Source of the DNA: Bifidobacterium aesculapii | GTDB lineage: Bacteria > Actinomycetota > Actinomycetes > Actinomycetales > Bifidobacteriaceae | Direction of reading: 5' to 3' | NCBI RefSeq assembly: GCF_001417815.1 | Contig: NZ_BCFK01000003.1 | Coordinates: 124,001-188,000 of the forward strand | DNA length: 64,000 nt | Shown: piece after piece, positions 17,067 to 28,337 of the stretch | How the letters are laid out: each line of letters opens with the position of its first letter | Position numbering within the stretch: the stretch's first letter is position 1 | The notes under the pieces: generated by a model | Databases searched by the model: none | The model's input: only the letters and a program-made list of their open reading frames with translations | What the model was told of the DNA's origin: nothing | Program-made: the position numbers and the translations under genes

Positions 17067-17819
17067 TTGGCCGATCAACGCAACGAGAGGAAACGCACCG
17101 GCCTCGGCGCGCTCGCCCAGGCCGGCGGCGACGATGCGGACTTCTCCGTCATCGAGGCGATCGGCGGCCCGAGGGGCGTCGTCGAGTCGATGCTGCCCGG
17201 CGTGGTGTTCGTCGTGCTGTTCATCGCGACGAGCGACTTGAACCTCACCATCGCCGTATCGGCGGCGCTGGCCGTCGTCCAGGTTCTCGCGCGCCTCGTG
17301 CAGCGGCAGTCCGTCATGGGCGCGCTGAGCGGCCTGATCGCCGTGGGCATCTGCCTGGTGTGGGCGTGGAAGAGCCATGAGGCGCGCAACTACTACATGA
17401 TGGGCTTCATCACGAACGCCGTGTACGCGGTGCTGCTCGCCATCTCGCTCGCGGTGCGCGTGCCCGGCCTCGGACTCGTCATCGAGTTCATCCGCCAGAT
17501 GCCCACCGAGCGTTTCAAGACCTGGTTCCACGGTTGGATGGACGACAAGCCGTTGAAGCGCGCCTATACGATCATCACCGGCCTGTGGCTCGGGCTGTTC
17601 GCGTTGCGTCTCGTCGTGCAGGTGCCGCTGTACCTGACCGACCATGTGGCCGCGCTCGGCGTGACGCGTCTGCTCATGGGCATCCCGTTCTGGGCGTTGG
17701 CCATCTGGGTGAGCTATCTCGTCATCGCCACGCCTCTGCACCGGCACAAGGCAGCCGCGGCGGCGAAGGCAGCGACGGACGACTCGCCGGACGCAGCCGC
17801 ATCGGACGGCCGCTCCTGA
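17067..17819 (+). CDS. DUF3159 family integral membrane protein
   Basis: The 250-residue protein starts at TTG 17067, one base after the DUF3710 stop. A 35-residue polar N-terminus leads into about six spans, among them VVFVVLFIATSDLNLTIAV, YAVLLAISLAVRVPGLGLVI and FWALAIWVSYLVIATPL. The conserved first block (GGPRGVVESMLPGVVF) fits the actinobacterial DUF3159 family. The direct coupling to the DUF3710 gene suggests the two act together. No transport motif is visible. Confidence 0.85.
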   Translation: MADQRNERKRTGLGALAQAGGDDADFSVIEAIGGPRGVVESMLPGVVFVVLFIATSDLNLTIAVSAALAVVQVLARLVQRQSVMGALSGLIAVGICLVWAWKSHEARNYYMMGFITNAVYAVLLAISLAVRVPGLGLVIEFIRQMPTERFKTWFHGWMDDKPLKRAYTIITGLWLGLFALRLVVQVPLYLTDHVAALGVTRLLMGIPFWALAIWVSYLVIATPLHRHKAAAAAKAATDDSPDAAASDGRS

Positions 17820-17883
17820 CATCCGCCGTGCACCGCACGACGACCACCGTCCCCATCCGTCCCATCGAACCGAAAAGGAATCC

Positions 17884-19152
17884 ATGGAAGCCGAAGTCCG
17901 CATTGAACGCTACGCCGACCAGGGCCGCTGCGTCGCCCATATCGACGGGCGCGTCGTCTTCGTCCGCTTCGCCCTGCCCGGCGAACTCGCGCGCGTCACG
18001 CTCGACGAGCCGCATGACCGCGACGACCGGTTCTGGACCGGCGAGGTCACCGAGGTCATCGAGGCGAGCGCCGATCGCGTCGACCCCGCGTGGCCGCTCG
18101 CGGGCCCGCTTGCCATGGGCGGCGGCGTCGGCGGCGCCGACCTCGTGCACGTCTCCCTGCCCGGCCAGCTACGGTGGAAGGCCGAGTCCGTGGCCGAACA
18201 GATGCGCCGTCTCGGGCACGTCGACGTGGAGGTCCCCGTCGAACGCGCCGAAGGCGACGAGGCGTTGGGAGGTCTGCACTGGCGCACCCGCATCGAGATG
18301 ATCGCCGACGAGGAGGGGCGCCCGTCGATGCGCCGCCGCGGCACCCATGTGCGTGTGCCCCTCGACACGATGCCGCTCGCCACGAAGGCGCTCCTCGCCG
18401 TCGCCGACGAACAGCGCCTGTGGGACGGCGGCTTCACGCCGGGCGCGCAGATCCGCCTGTCCGTCCCGGAGCCGCGCGGCGTCGCCATCCGCGGCAACCA
18501 TGCGGTTCTCGTCGACGGCAAGCTCACCGCCGGCGTGCGCACGCTCAACGAGCAGGTCACCGTCGCCGGACGCGACTTCACCTATGAGGTGGACGCGAAC
18601 GGCTTCTGGCAGGTGCACCGCGAAGCGCCGGTCGCCTTGGCGAACCACGTCATCGAACTGGCACGCCGCGAGCTCGACGGCCGTTCCAACACCGTCGCTT
18701 GGGACCTCTACTCCGGTTCCGGCCTGTTCACGCTGCCGTTGGCGACGCTGCTCGCGCAGCGCACGCGCATGTTCAGCGTCGAAGGCGGCCGTGACGCGGT
18801 CAAAAGCCAGCAGCGCAACCTGCGTCGCATGGGATTGTCCGAAGTGGACGTGCGCTGCGGCGACGTCGCGCGCACGCTCGCCAACGTGCCGGCCGACCTC
18901 GCGCGTCCCGACCTTATCGTCCTCGACCCGCCGCGCGCCGGCGCCCGTGCGAAGGTCTGCCGTCAGATGGCCGAATCCGGCGCACGCTCCGTCATCTACA
19001 TCGCGTGCGATCCCGCGTCGCTCGCGCGCGACACGGGCACATTGCGCGGCCTCGGCTACGAGCTGGCCGACGTGCGCGCCTACGACATCTACCCGATGAC
19101 CCATCACGTCGAGACGGTCGCCCTGTTCCGCCGCACCGCGGAGGCGGCGTGA
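17884..19152 (+). CDS. TrmA/RlmD-type 5-methyluridine RNA methyltransferase lacking the Fe-S cysteines
   Basis: This 422-residue SAM-dependent methyltransferase should modify a uridine in rRNA or tRNA. A TRAM-like beta domain (about 1-60) precedes the catalytic half. SAM motif I is DLYSGSGLFTLPLA (about 277-290), motif IV DPPRAGAR (about 351), and the nucleophile Cys lies in YIACDPASLARD (about 376); the late HHVETVALF Glu is also present. In cluster-bearing relatives a CGGCD-like segment binds a [4Fe-4S] cluster before the HxSxxxQL region; here it reads VGGADLVHVSLPGQL with no Cys. The target base cannot be inferred. It overlaps the next gene by 4 bases. Confidence 0.88.
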   Translation: MEAEVRIERYADQGRCVAHIDGRVVFVRFALPGELARVTLDEPHDRDDRFWTGEVTEVIEASADRVDPAWPLAGPLAMGGGVGGADLVHVSLPGQLRWKAESVAEQMRRLGHVDVEVPVERAEGDEALGGLHWRTRIEMIADEEGRPSMRRRGTHVRVPLDTMPLATKALLAVADEQRLWDGGFTPGAQIRLSVPEPRGVAIRGNHAVLVDGKLTAGVRTLNEQVTVAGRDFTYEVDANGFWQVHREAPVALANHVIELARRELDGRSNTVAWDLYSGSGLFTLPLATLLAQRTRMFSVEGGRDAVKSQQRNLRRMGLSEVDVRCGDVARTLANVPADLARPDLIVLDPPRAGARAKVCRQMAESGARSVIYIACDPASLARDTGTLRGLGYELADVRAYDIYPMTHHVETVALFRRTAEAA

Positions 19153-19754
19153 ACGTGACGGGCCGCATGCGACGGCTCGTCACGTTCACGCGCGCCGGCG
19201 CCGCCACCGTCTGCGCCGTCATGCTGGCCGCTTCGGCCGCATGCGCGCCGCGCGGCACGGCCGTCGGCGACACGCAGGGGCGTGAGCCGTCGCCGGTCGA
19301 GCACGTCGGCACGGTGCGCGACGACGCGCTGATCGGTCTCGTCGGTTCCGTGCAGGCGACCGCGGACTCCGCGGTGCTCGACGCGCTCGCCGACGCCAGC
19401 ATCGAGACCGTGTACCGTTCCGTGAAGGACGGCGGCGAGGCGGGTGCCGCCGCGCGCGGCCAGCAGGGCGTGCGTGACATGGTCTCGCGCGTCGTGAGTC
19501 TCGTCGTCATCAGCGACCTCGACGTCTCCACGGACGTGCAGGGCTGGGACGATGCGCTGCGCGACGCCCGTGAGGCGGGGATTCCGGTCGCGCTGCTCGA
19601 TCCGGTGCATGCGCCCGACGACGAGACCCTGTACGCCGCGACGCTTGTGCTCAACGACCGCGACGCCGAAGCGACGCCCATCGACGACGCTGCCATGACC
19701 GTCCTCAACGACCTGCCCCACGATCGCGAGATCACCGTCACCACCGTCCGATAA
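19149..19754 (+). CDS. Small secreted, possibly lipid-anchored protein with half of a sugar-binding-protein-like fold
   Basis: The 201-residue protein starts at GTG 19149, overlapping the methyltransferase stop (GTGA). A basic start and hydrophobic stretch (AATVCAVMLAASAAC) form a signal peptide; Cys32 could be lipidated, though SAAC is a weak lipobox. The mature part contains VVISDLDVSTDVQGWDDAL and REAGIPVALLDPV, the pattern seen in the N-lobe of ribose-type periplasmic binding proteins (a site for the bound sugar, then a GIPV strand). Only about 170 mature residues exist, so it is a truncated or single-lobe relative. No transporter genes adjoin. Confidence 0.65.
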   Translation: MNVTGRMRRLVTFTRAGAATVCAVMLAASAACAPRGTAVGDTQGREPSPVEHVGTVRDDALIGLVGSVQATADSAVLDALADASIETVYRSVKDGGEAGAAARGQQGVRDMVSRVVSLVVISDLDVSTDVQGWDDALRDAREAGIPVALLDPVHAPDDETLYAATLVLNDRDAEATPIDDAAMTVLNDLPHDREITVTTVR

Positions 19755-19840
19755 GACCCGGCGCGCCGCGTAGCGCTTCGTTGTCGTGCAGGGCTTGGCG
19801 TGACGCAGACGTTTGCGGCATGAGGGGTGAAGCGACGCGG

Positions 19841-19853
19841 TAGGGTAGTGGCA
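19841..19853 (+). promoter_or_regulatory. -10 element for leaderless P-type ATPase gene
   Basis: TAGGGT at 19841-19846 lies 6 nt before the ATG at 19853, with no Shine-Dalgarno. Confidence 0.45.
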
Positions 19854-22474
19854 TGAGCGCAACCGCAGACACGACCTCATCCGCAGCCGGACAGCCGGTG
19901 GATTCTCCCGTCTCCCGGAGCGGCCCGGCCTCCGAGTCCGGCACCCCCGTCCCGCACATGCCGGCGGTATCGCAGGCCGGTCTCACCGCGGAAGAAGTGC
20001 GGGCCCGCGTGGAGGCCGGAGCCTCCAACAAGGTGAGGACCTCCACGTCCCGGTCGGTGAAGGACATCGTGCGCGCGAACGTGTTCACCCTGTTCAACGG
20101 CATCATCCTCGCGGCCATGCTGCTCGTGCTCGCCACCGGGTCATGGCGTGACGCGGTCTTCGGTTTCGTCATCATCATCAACACGGGCATCGGCATCGTC
20201 ACCGAGCTCAAGGCGAAACGCACGCTCGACCGTCTGTCCATCCTCGTCGCCGCCGACTATCTCGTGCATCGCGACGGCCATGACGTGACCGTGCCGCACG
20301 ACGGCATCGTCATGGACGACCTGCTGTGGGTGCGTGCCGGCGAACAGGTGCCCGCCGACGCCGAAATCGTCGCATCATGGGGCTTGGAGACCGACGAGTC
20401 GATGCTTACCGGCGAATCGCGCACCGTACGCAAGCAGCCGGGCGACGACGTGTACTCCGGTTCCACCGCCGTCTCGGGGCTCGCGCTGGCGCGCGTCACC
20501 GCGGTCGGCGCGCACTCCTATGCGGCGTCGCTCACCGCGAAGGCGAAGGTGTACACGAAGACCGTGTCCGACCTGAGCCGGGGCATCAACACGATCCTCA
20601 AGTTCATGACGTTCCTCGTCGTGCCCCTCTGCGTGCTGCTCATCCTCTCCCAGATCCGCACGGTCGGCGGCTGGGATGCGGCGCTCGCCACCGGCGCGTG
20701 GCGACAGGCCGTCGTCTCCGCCGTCGCCGGCGTCGTCGGCATGATTCCGGAAGGACTCGTGCTGCTCACGTCGCTCAACTTCGCCGTCGCCGCGATGCGA
20801 CTCGCACGCCACGAGACCCTCGTCCAGGAGCTCGAATCGGTGGAGACGCTCGCACGCGTCGACTGTCTCAACCTCGACAAGACCGGCACGATCACCGACG
20901 GCGGCATCGCGTTCGACCGCGTCGTCATCGTCGACGACGCGGCGGACGGTGATCCGCACACCGCCGACGCGGGCATGCGGCGTCGTGTGGAACAGGCGTT
21001 GTACGATCTCGCGGACGAGGAGCAGCCGAACGGCACGGGCCGGGCCGTGCTCGCCGGTCTCGGCGCGCACGGCTACGGCCCCGGCGCCGTCGAGGAACGC
21101 ACGCCGTTCTCCTCCGCGCGCAAGTGGAGCGCCATCACGTACGGCGGCGCAACCGGCGCCGGCGAGAGGCGCGCCAACGGCGAAACCTGGTATCTCGGCG
21201 CGCCCGAGGTACTCCTGTCCGCGATCGAAGGCGATCACACGGCGTTGCTGGACCAAGTCGGCGAGTACGCCGGCGACGGCGCGCGCGTGCTCCTCATCGC
21301 GCGTGCGCCGCGCGGCGACGGCGAAACGGAGCTCGCGCCCGACCCGTCCGCGCGTCCCGTCGCGCTCGTCCTGTGCTCCGAGAACATTCGTTCCGACGCG
21401 GCCTCGACGCTCGCATGGTTCCGTGAGCAGGGCGTGCGATGCCGCGTCATCTCCGGCGACAATCCCACCACCGTCGGCGCGATCGCGCGCAAAGTCCGGC
21501 TCGCCGGCGACCGCGAACTGAACTGCGTCGACGCTCGCGACCTGCCCGACGACGTGAACGCGCTCGGACGCATGCTCGAGGACGTGGACGTCGTCGGCCG
21601 CGTCCTGCCCGACCAGAAGAAGCTCATCGTCGACGCGCTGCACGCACGCGGCTACACGGTCGCGATGACCGGCGACGGCGTCAACGACGCGCTCGCATTG
21701 AAGGAGGCCGACCTCGGCATCGCGATGGGCAACGCGGCGCCCGCCACCAAAGCCGTCGCGCAGGTCGTGCTCGTCGACTCGAAGTTCTCCCATCTGCCCG
21801 ACGTGGTGGCGCGCGGCCGGCAGGTCATGGCCAACATGGAACGCGTCGCCGGTCTGTTCCTCGTCAAGACCGTGTATTCGGCGCTCATCTCCCTCGGCGT
21901 CGTGCTCACGGGCATGCCCTACCCGTACCTGCCGCGCCACATCACGTACATCGGCGCGCTCACCATCGGCATGCCCGCGTTCATCCTCGCGCTCGCGCCC
22001 AACACGCGCCGCTACGTCCCCGGCTTCCTCACACGCGTCGTCCGCTTCGCGTTGCCCGGCGGCGTGGCCACCGCGCTGTCCGTGCTCGCATGCGCATGGT
22101 GCCTGCCCGGCATCATGGGCTGGGACATCACCGGATCGGCCGCGGACCTCGCCGCCCTGCGCGCCACCGAGGCGATCATCCTGTTCGTCATGGGCGTGTT
22201 CGTGCTCGCCCGCGTCGCCCGGCCGCTCAACGGCTGGCGCGGCGCGCTCGTCGCCGTCTTCGCATCCGCCGGCGTCATCGGCATGTTCATCCCGTTCGTG
22301 GCGCGCTTCTTCGCGCTCATCGTGCCCACCGGCGCGATGGTCGCGCCCACGCTCGTCGCGCTCGCCGGCGCGTCGGCGATCTTCGCCGTATGCCTGTTCC
22401 TCGTGCCGTGGGTCACGCGCACATTCGTCGAACGGCATCTGCGGCGCCGACCGGAGCGGCCGGCGCGGCATTGA
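19853..22474 (+). CDS. Cation-translocating P-type ATPase, CtpE-like
   Basis: This 873-residue pump has a GLTAEEVRARVEAG N-terminal domain, actuator motif LTGESRTV (about 183), phosphorylated Asp in DKTGTITDGG (about 342) and hinge TGDGVNDALALKEADLGIAMG. There are no heavy-metal-associated CxxC domains and no CPx in the membrane, so it is not a copper/zinc exporter. The MIPEGLVLLTS helix resembles mycobacterial CtpE, reported as a calcium transporter, so a divalent cation is the best guess. The C-terminus holds about six spans. It is monocistronic by appearance. Confidence 0.9.
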   Translation: MSATADTTSSAAGQPVDSPVSRSGPASESGTPVPHMPAVSQAGLTAEEVRARVEAGASNKVRTSTSRSVKDIVRANVFTLFNGIILAAMLLVLATGSWRDAVFGFVIIINTGIGIVTELKAKRTLDRLSILVAADYLVHRDGHDVTVPHDGIVMDDLLWVRAGEQVPADAEIVASWGLETDESMLTGESRTVRKQPGDDVYSGSTAVSGLALARVTAVGAHSYAASLTAKAKVYTKTVSDLSRGINTILKFMTFLVVPLCVLLILSQIRTVGGWDAALATGAWRQAVVSAVAGVVGMIPEGLVLLTSLNFAVAAMRLARHETLVQELESVETLARVDCLNLDKTGTITDGGIAFDRVVIVDDAADGDPHTADAGMRRRVEQALYDLADEEQPNGTGRAVLAGLGAHGYGPGAVEERTPFSSARKWSAITYGGATGAGERRANGETWYLGAPEVLLSAIEGDHTALLDQVGEYAGDGARVLLIARAPRGDGETELAPDPSARPVALVLCSENIRSDAASTLAWFREQGVRCRVISGDNPTTVGAIARKVRLAGDRELNCVDARDLPDDVNALGRMLEDVDVVGRVLPDQKKLIVDALHARGYTVAMTGDGVNDALALKEADLGIAMGNAAPATKAVAQVVLVDSKFSHLPDVVARGRQVMANMERVAGLFLVKTVYSALISLGVVLTGMPYPYLPRHITYIGALTIGMPAFILALAPNTRRYVPGFLTRVVRFALPGGVATALSVLACAWCLPGIMGWDITGSAADLAALRATEAIILFVMGVFVLARVARPLNGWRGALVAVFASAGVIGMFIPFVARFFALIVPTGAMVAPTLVALAGASAIFAVCLFLVPWVTRTFVERHLRRRPERPARH

Positions 22475-22479
22475 GCGCA

Positions 22480-22498
22480 GCGTCGCGACGGGCGACGC
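22480..22498 (+). terminator. Short hairpin after the P-type ATPase
   Basis: GCGTCGC pairs with GCGACGC around GACGG, 6 nt after the ATPase stop; no T-tract. It is weaker than the other hairpins in the window. Confidence 0.35.
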
Positions 22499-22604
22499 AT
22501 TGTCTCACGTTTCAAGCCGACACGCCAGAGAAAAAGTTACGTTCCCGTACCATTCCGAGTGGATAATCGGCGGCAACAAGCCGGTCCAATGATTCGGAGG
22601 AAGC

Positions 22605-25307
<2,703 letters not shown>

Positions 25308-25373
25308 TCCGCACGGCGTCGTCGCGTCGTGCGCAACGCGCGGCACGACGACGCACGGTCCATGGCCGTATAT

Positions 25374-25413
25374 TGTGATGCCCGTCCTTCCTGATGGAGG
25401 GACGGGCATCACA
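25374..25413. terminator. Bidirectional hairpin between acnA and the DUF262 gene
   Basis: TGTGATGCCCGTCCTTCC pairs with GGAGGGACGGGCATCACA around TGAT (18 pairs, one G-T). It lies between two convergent genes and can serve both. Confidence 0.8.
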
Positions 25414-25459
25414 CATATATGAAAGGATCGTCGCAGTCCCGCAGGGTGACGGCGCATGC

Positions 25460-27571
25460 TTACTGCGCCTTGAGGCGGTACTCCTTCCAGATCTCCGACA
25501 GGCGGCGCCCGTCCGAGGTGCGCTTCCACACGTCGAGGCCGCCGCTGGCCTTGCCGCCCGCCGCGGCCTTCGCCGCCGCGGTGGGCGAGGAGTGCTCCGA
25601 ACCGTCGTCGAGACGGAAGCGCCCATCCTCGGTGACGGTCGCGAACCAGCGTTCGCCCTTGCGCGGACGCTCCCATACGAGCTTCTCTCCGGGGATGAGC
25701 AGCCCGGCCTGGACGACCTGCCTGATGGTCACGCGGCGCGAGCCGTGCGCCGGTTTGGCCGCCGCCGCGGTTTCCGCCAGGCCTTCGCCGCCCTGGGCCG
25801 TCAGGTCCGTGTGGTTCTCGTCGTAGCGGATCCGCCAATAGTCGGCGATCAGTTGAATCGTCTCCTCCTGACGGTGCCTGAGCATGGCGGGCGTGCACTC
25901 GTTGAAGTCCTTGAGCCCGTCGGTCAGCGGGAACCGACGCGAATCGGCGCGCATGAGCATCCGCTCGCGGCGAGGCGCGTACTCGTTCATCTTGTCGAGC
26001 TGGTCTGCTGTGCCCTGCGCGAGCGCCATGTCGCCGAGACGGTACATCCAATAGTCGTGGTCGTCCTGCGACCAGTGCGCGAACGAGGCGGACCGTCCGA
26101 TGTCCAACGGCATGATGGTCAGCACGCTGAGCTTGCGTGGCCGTGCCAGCCGCATACCGGCCTTCTGCTCGTTCGCGCGGATGAGCAGAAGACGCACCAG
26201 ATCGTCGTCGCCCTGCATCTCGCCGTGCAGACGCACCAGGGCGCTCAGACGGTCGTTTGCCCGGACGGTCAGTCCGCGCACCAGATTCGTCGGGTAGCCC
26301 TTGTCGAGGTCGCGGATCGCGGCCGTGGCGTGCCCGCGGCGTGTGAACGCGTCCACACGGTTGAGCGTGTCCAGGCCGGTGACGCGCTCCAGCGCCGTCA
26401 GCACCTCGATGAGGCGCTGCTCGTCATGCCCGCCCAACTCCCTGACCGTCGTCTTCGTACGCGCGGCGCGGCCGGCGCGCGACGCGAACGGCGAGACGTC
26501 CGGCGAGCCGAGCTTGCGGTACGAGTGGACGAGCACCCACATGGCGACCGCCTTCCACTCGTGGTGGCGGTAGTCGTTCAGGGCCTCGAGCCGCTCCTTC
26601 ACCTCGTTGGGCAGGACGGTCTCCGGCGCATGGGCGATGATCTGCCATGCGGCCGCATAGGGGGCGAGCGTGCCGTCGATGAACGCGGGCACCGTGCCCG
26701 CCTCGATGTGCGGCTGCAGTACGTCGGCGAGGAACTCCTCGATGAGCTTGCCGGTGGAATGCTGGTGCGTGACGATCATGTGCAGCGTCTCGAAGAACTC
26801 CTCGGTGGACTGCGGGTCGTCGCCGAGCGGCTCCATGATGTCGTCCCAGCGTGCGGCATAGGCGTCGATCTCGGCCGGAGGCAGCGCGGCGGTGGCGCGC
26901 GCCTTGAACACGTCGGACGCGGTCAGCGGCAGTCCGCGCATGTTCATCACGTCGAAGATGCGGTGCGCGCCGTCGAGGTCGTCGGTGGTGACGATGACCA
27001 GGGTGACCATCTTCACCATGTACGAGGCGAAGGCGCGCCGCTCCTCCTCGCCCAGATCCGCCAGCGCATCGTAGACGCGTCGCGTGTTGCGCGTGATGTT
27101 GCGCTGCGCCGCAGTGGTCCAATCCTCGTCGCTCAGATCGAACAGCGCCTCCAGATTGCCTTCCTGCACGTACTCGCGGAAGAACGCGGCGTCCTTCTCG
27201 CGCAGCGTGAGCCTTGGCTCGTTGGCGATGCCGCGCAGTTTGTCGCCCGGGTCGACGATGAGCTTGTCCAGCAGCCCCATCCACTCCGGATCGTGTTCGA
27301 GGTCGCGCAGGGCGGCGATGACGATCGACAGGGACACGAGACGCTGCTGGCCGTCGATCACCTCATAGCGGGTCCCGCCTTCTCGCACGAGGATGAGCGA
27401 GCCGAGGAAATACGGCGTTCCCGGTGTCTTGCACGCTTCGAGCAGGTCGTCGACCAGCTGCATGATGTTCTCCGGCTGCCAGATGTAGGCGCGCTGGAAC
27501 GAGGGAATGGACAGCCGGTAGTTCGGCGTGAACACGTCGCCCAACGGCAGTTCCTTGGCGCTGATTCCCAT
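25460..27571 (-). CDS. DUF262/GmrS-like protein with a degenerate DUF1524 (HNH) domain and a C-terminal RAMA domain
   Basis: This 703-residue protein begins at ATG 27571, preceded by GAAGGGAGCCCAC; an upstream ATG at 27625 abuts the regulator stop but lacks a ribosome site. The N-terminal half is a DUF262 (ParB/GmrS-like) domain: PSFQRAYIWQPENI, the hallmark DGQQR (about 73-77) and FDVMNMRGLPLTASDVFKA. The segment at about 480-600 (LSVLTIMPL, YRLGDMALA, W at the end of a helix) matches the DUF1524 HNH layout, but the catalytic EHI...P and GN positions read LTI and GD. Residues about 610-695 match a RAMA domain, associated with restriction and modification proteins. GmrSD/SspE-type relatives are NTP-dependent nucleases against modified phage DNA; this copy looks nuclease-dead. 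It follows a histidine kinase and regulator in one apparent operon. Confidence 0.82.
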   Translation of the reverse strand: MGISAKELPLGDVFTPNYRLSIPSFQRAYIWQPENIMQLVDDLLEACKTPGTPYFLGSLILVREGGTRYEVIDGQQRLVSLSIVIAALRDLEHDPEWMGLLDKLIVDPGDKLRGIANEPRLTLREKDAAFFREYVQEGNLEALFDLSDEDWTTAAQRNITRNTRRVYDALADLGEEERRAFASYMVKMVTLVIVTTDDLDGAHRIFDVMNMRGLPLTASDVFKARATAALPPAEIDAYAARWDDIMEPLGDDPQSTEEFFETLHMIVTHQHSTGKLIEEFLADVLQPHIEAGTVPAFIDGTLAPYAAAWQIIAHAPETVLPNEVKERLEALNDYRHHEWKAVAMWVLVHSYRKLGSPDVSPFASRAGRAARTKTTVRELGGHDEQRLIEVLTALERVTGLDTLNRVDAFTRRGHATAAIRDLDKGYPTNLVRGLTVRANDRLSALVRLHGEMQGDDDLVRLLLIRANEQKAGMRLARPRKLSVLTIMPLDIGRSASFAHWSQDDHDYWMYRLGDMALAQGTADQLDKMNEYAPRRERMLMRADSRRFPLTDGLKDFNECTPAMLRHRQEETIQLIADYWRIRYDENHTDLTAQGGEGLAETAAAAKPAHGSRRVTIRQVVQAGLLIPGEKLVWERPRKGERWFATVTEDGRFRLDDGSEHSSPTAAAKAAAGGKASGGLDVWKRTSDGRRLSEIWKEYRLKAQ

Positions 27572-27625
27572 GTGGGCTCCCTTCGATGGTGCGGCGCCGC
27601 CGGCGCGGCGGCGCTTCGCTACCAT

Positions 27626-28336
27626 TCAGCCTAGCAGCGGCGGCACGTCCGCGCGCTCGACCAGTCGCGCCATCTGCACGCGCCCCATGGCGAGCTTGTC
27701 CGAGGCGGAGGAGAGGTGAGCCTTCGCCGTACGCTCCGAGATGAACATCCGCGAGGCGATCTGCGCGTTCGTGAGCCCCTCGGCGGCGAGCAGCACCGCC
27801 TCGCGCTCGCGATCGGGCAGCGCGTCGAGCAGTGCGCGCGCCTCGTCGCGGCGGGAACGGGGGCGCGATCCGTTCAGGTCGGCGATGAGCTGCCGCTGGC
27901 TGGCGGTGTTGAACTGGGGTGCGCCTTCGCATACGCCGACGATACGGCGGATGATGTCGTCGGGGGCGTCGGTCTTCGATACGAAGCCTTCGGCGCCTGC
28001 CTCGACGGCGCGTTCCACGGTGCCGGACGGGCTCAGCGAGGTGAGGATCAGCACGTGTGGGGCGGGGGAGAGGGCGCGCAGCCGTCGTGTGGCCTCGATG
28101 CCGTCCACGCCGGGCATGGCGATGTCCATAAGCACCACGTCGGGATGCTCGTCGGCGGCATTGAGCACGCATGACTCGCCGTCGGTGGAGGTGGAGACGA
28201 CCTCGATGCGGCCATGCGAATAGTCGCGGAGTATCAGCCGCATCGCCTGGCAGATCATCGGATCGTCGTCAATGACGCTGACCCGGATCGGGCGGTCGCA
28301 CCCGTCGTCGTTCCTCTGCTCGTCCACGCCGTTCAT
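27626..28336 (-). CDS. NarL/FixJ-type response regulator
   Basis: This 236-residue protein has a receiver domain with the acidic pocket VIDDD (about 21-25), phospho-acceptor D71 in VVLMDIAMPG, and the conserved TSLSPSG and SKTDAPDDI switch regions. A LuxR-type helix-turn-helix follows (LTNAQIASRMFISERTAKAHL). I set the start at ATG 28336, one base after the kinase stop (TAAGATG), giving the usual short lead-in to the receiver; the longer frame lies inside the kinase gene. It should bind DNA when phosphorylated by the adjacent kinase. Likely targets are its own operon and the divergent MmpS-like gene (inference). Confidence 0.92.
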   Translation of the reverse strand: MNGVDEQRNDDGCDRPIRVSVIDDDPMICQAMRLILRDYSHGRIEVVSTSTDGESCVLNAADEHPDVVLMDIAMPGVDGIEATRRLRALSPAPHVLILTSLSPSGTVERAVEAGAEGFVSKTDAPDDIIRRIVGVCEGAPQFNTASQRQLIADLNGSRPRSRRDEARALLDALPDREREAVLLAAEGLTNAQIASRMFISERTAKAHLSSASDKLAMGRVQMARLVERADVPPLLG

Positions 28337-28337
28337 C

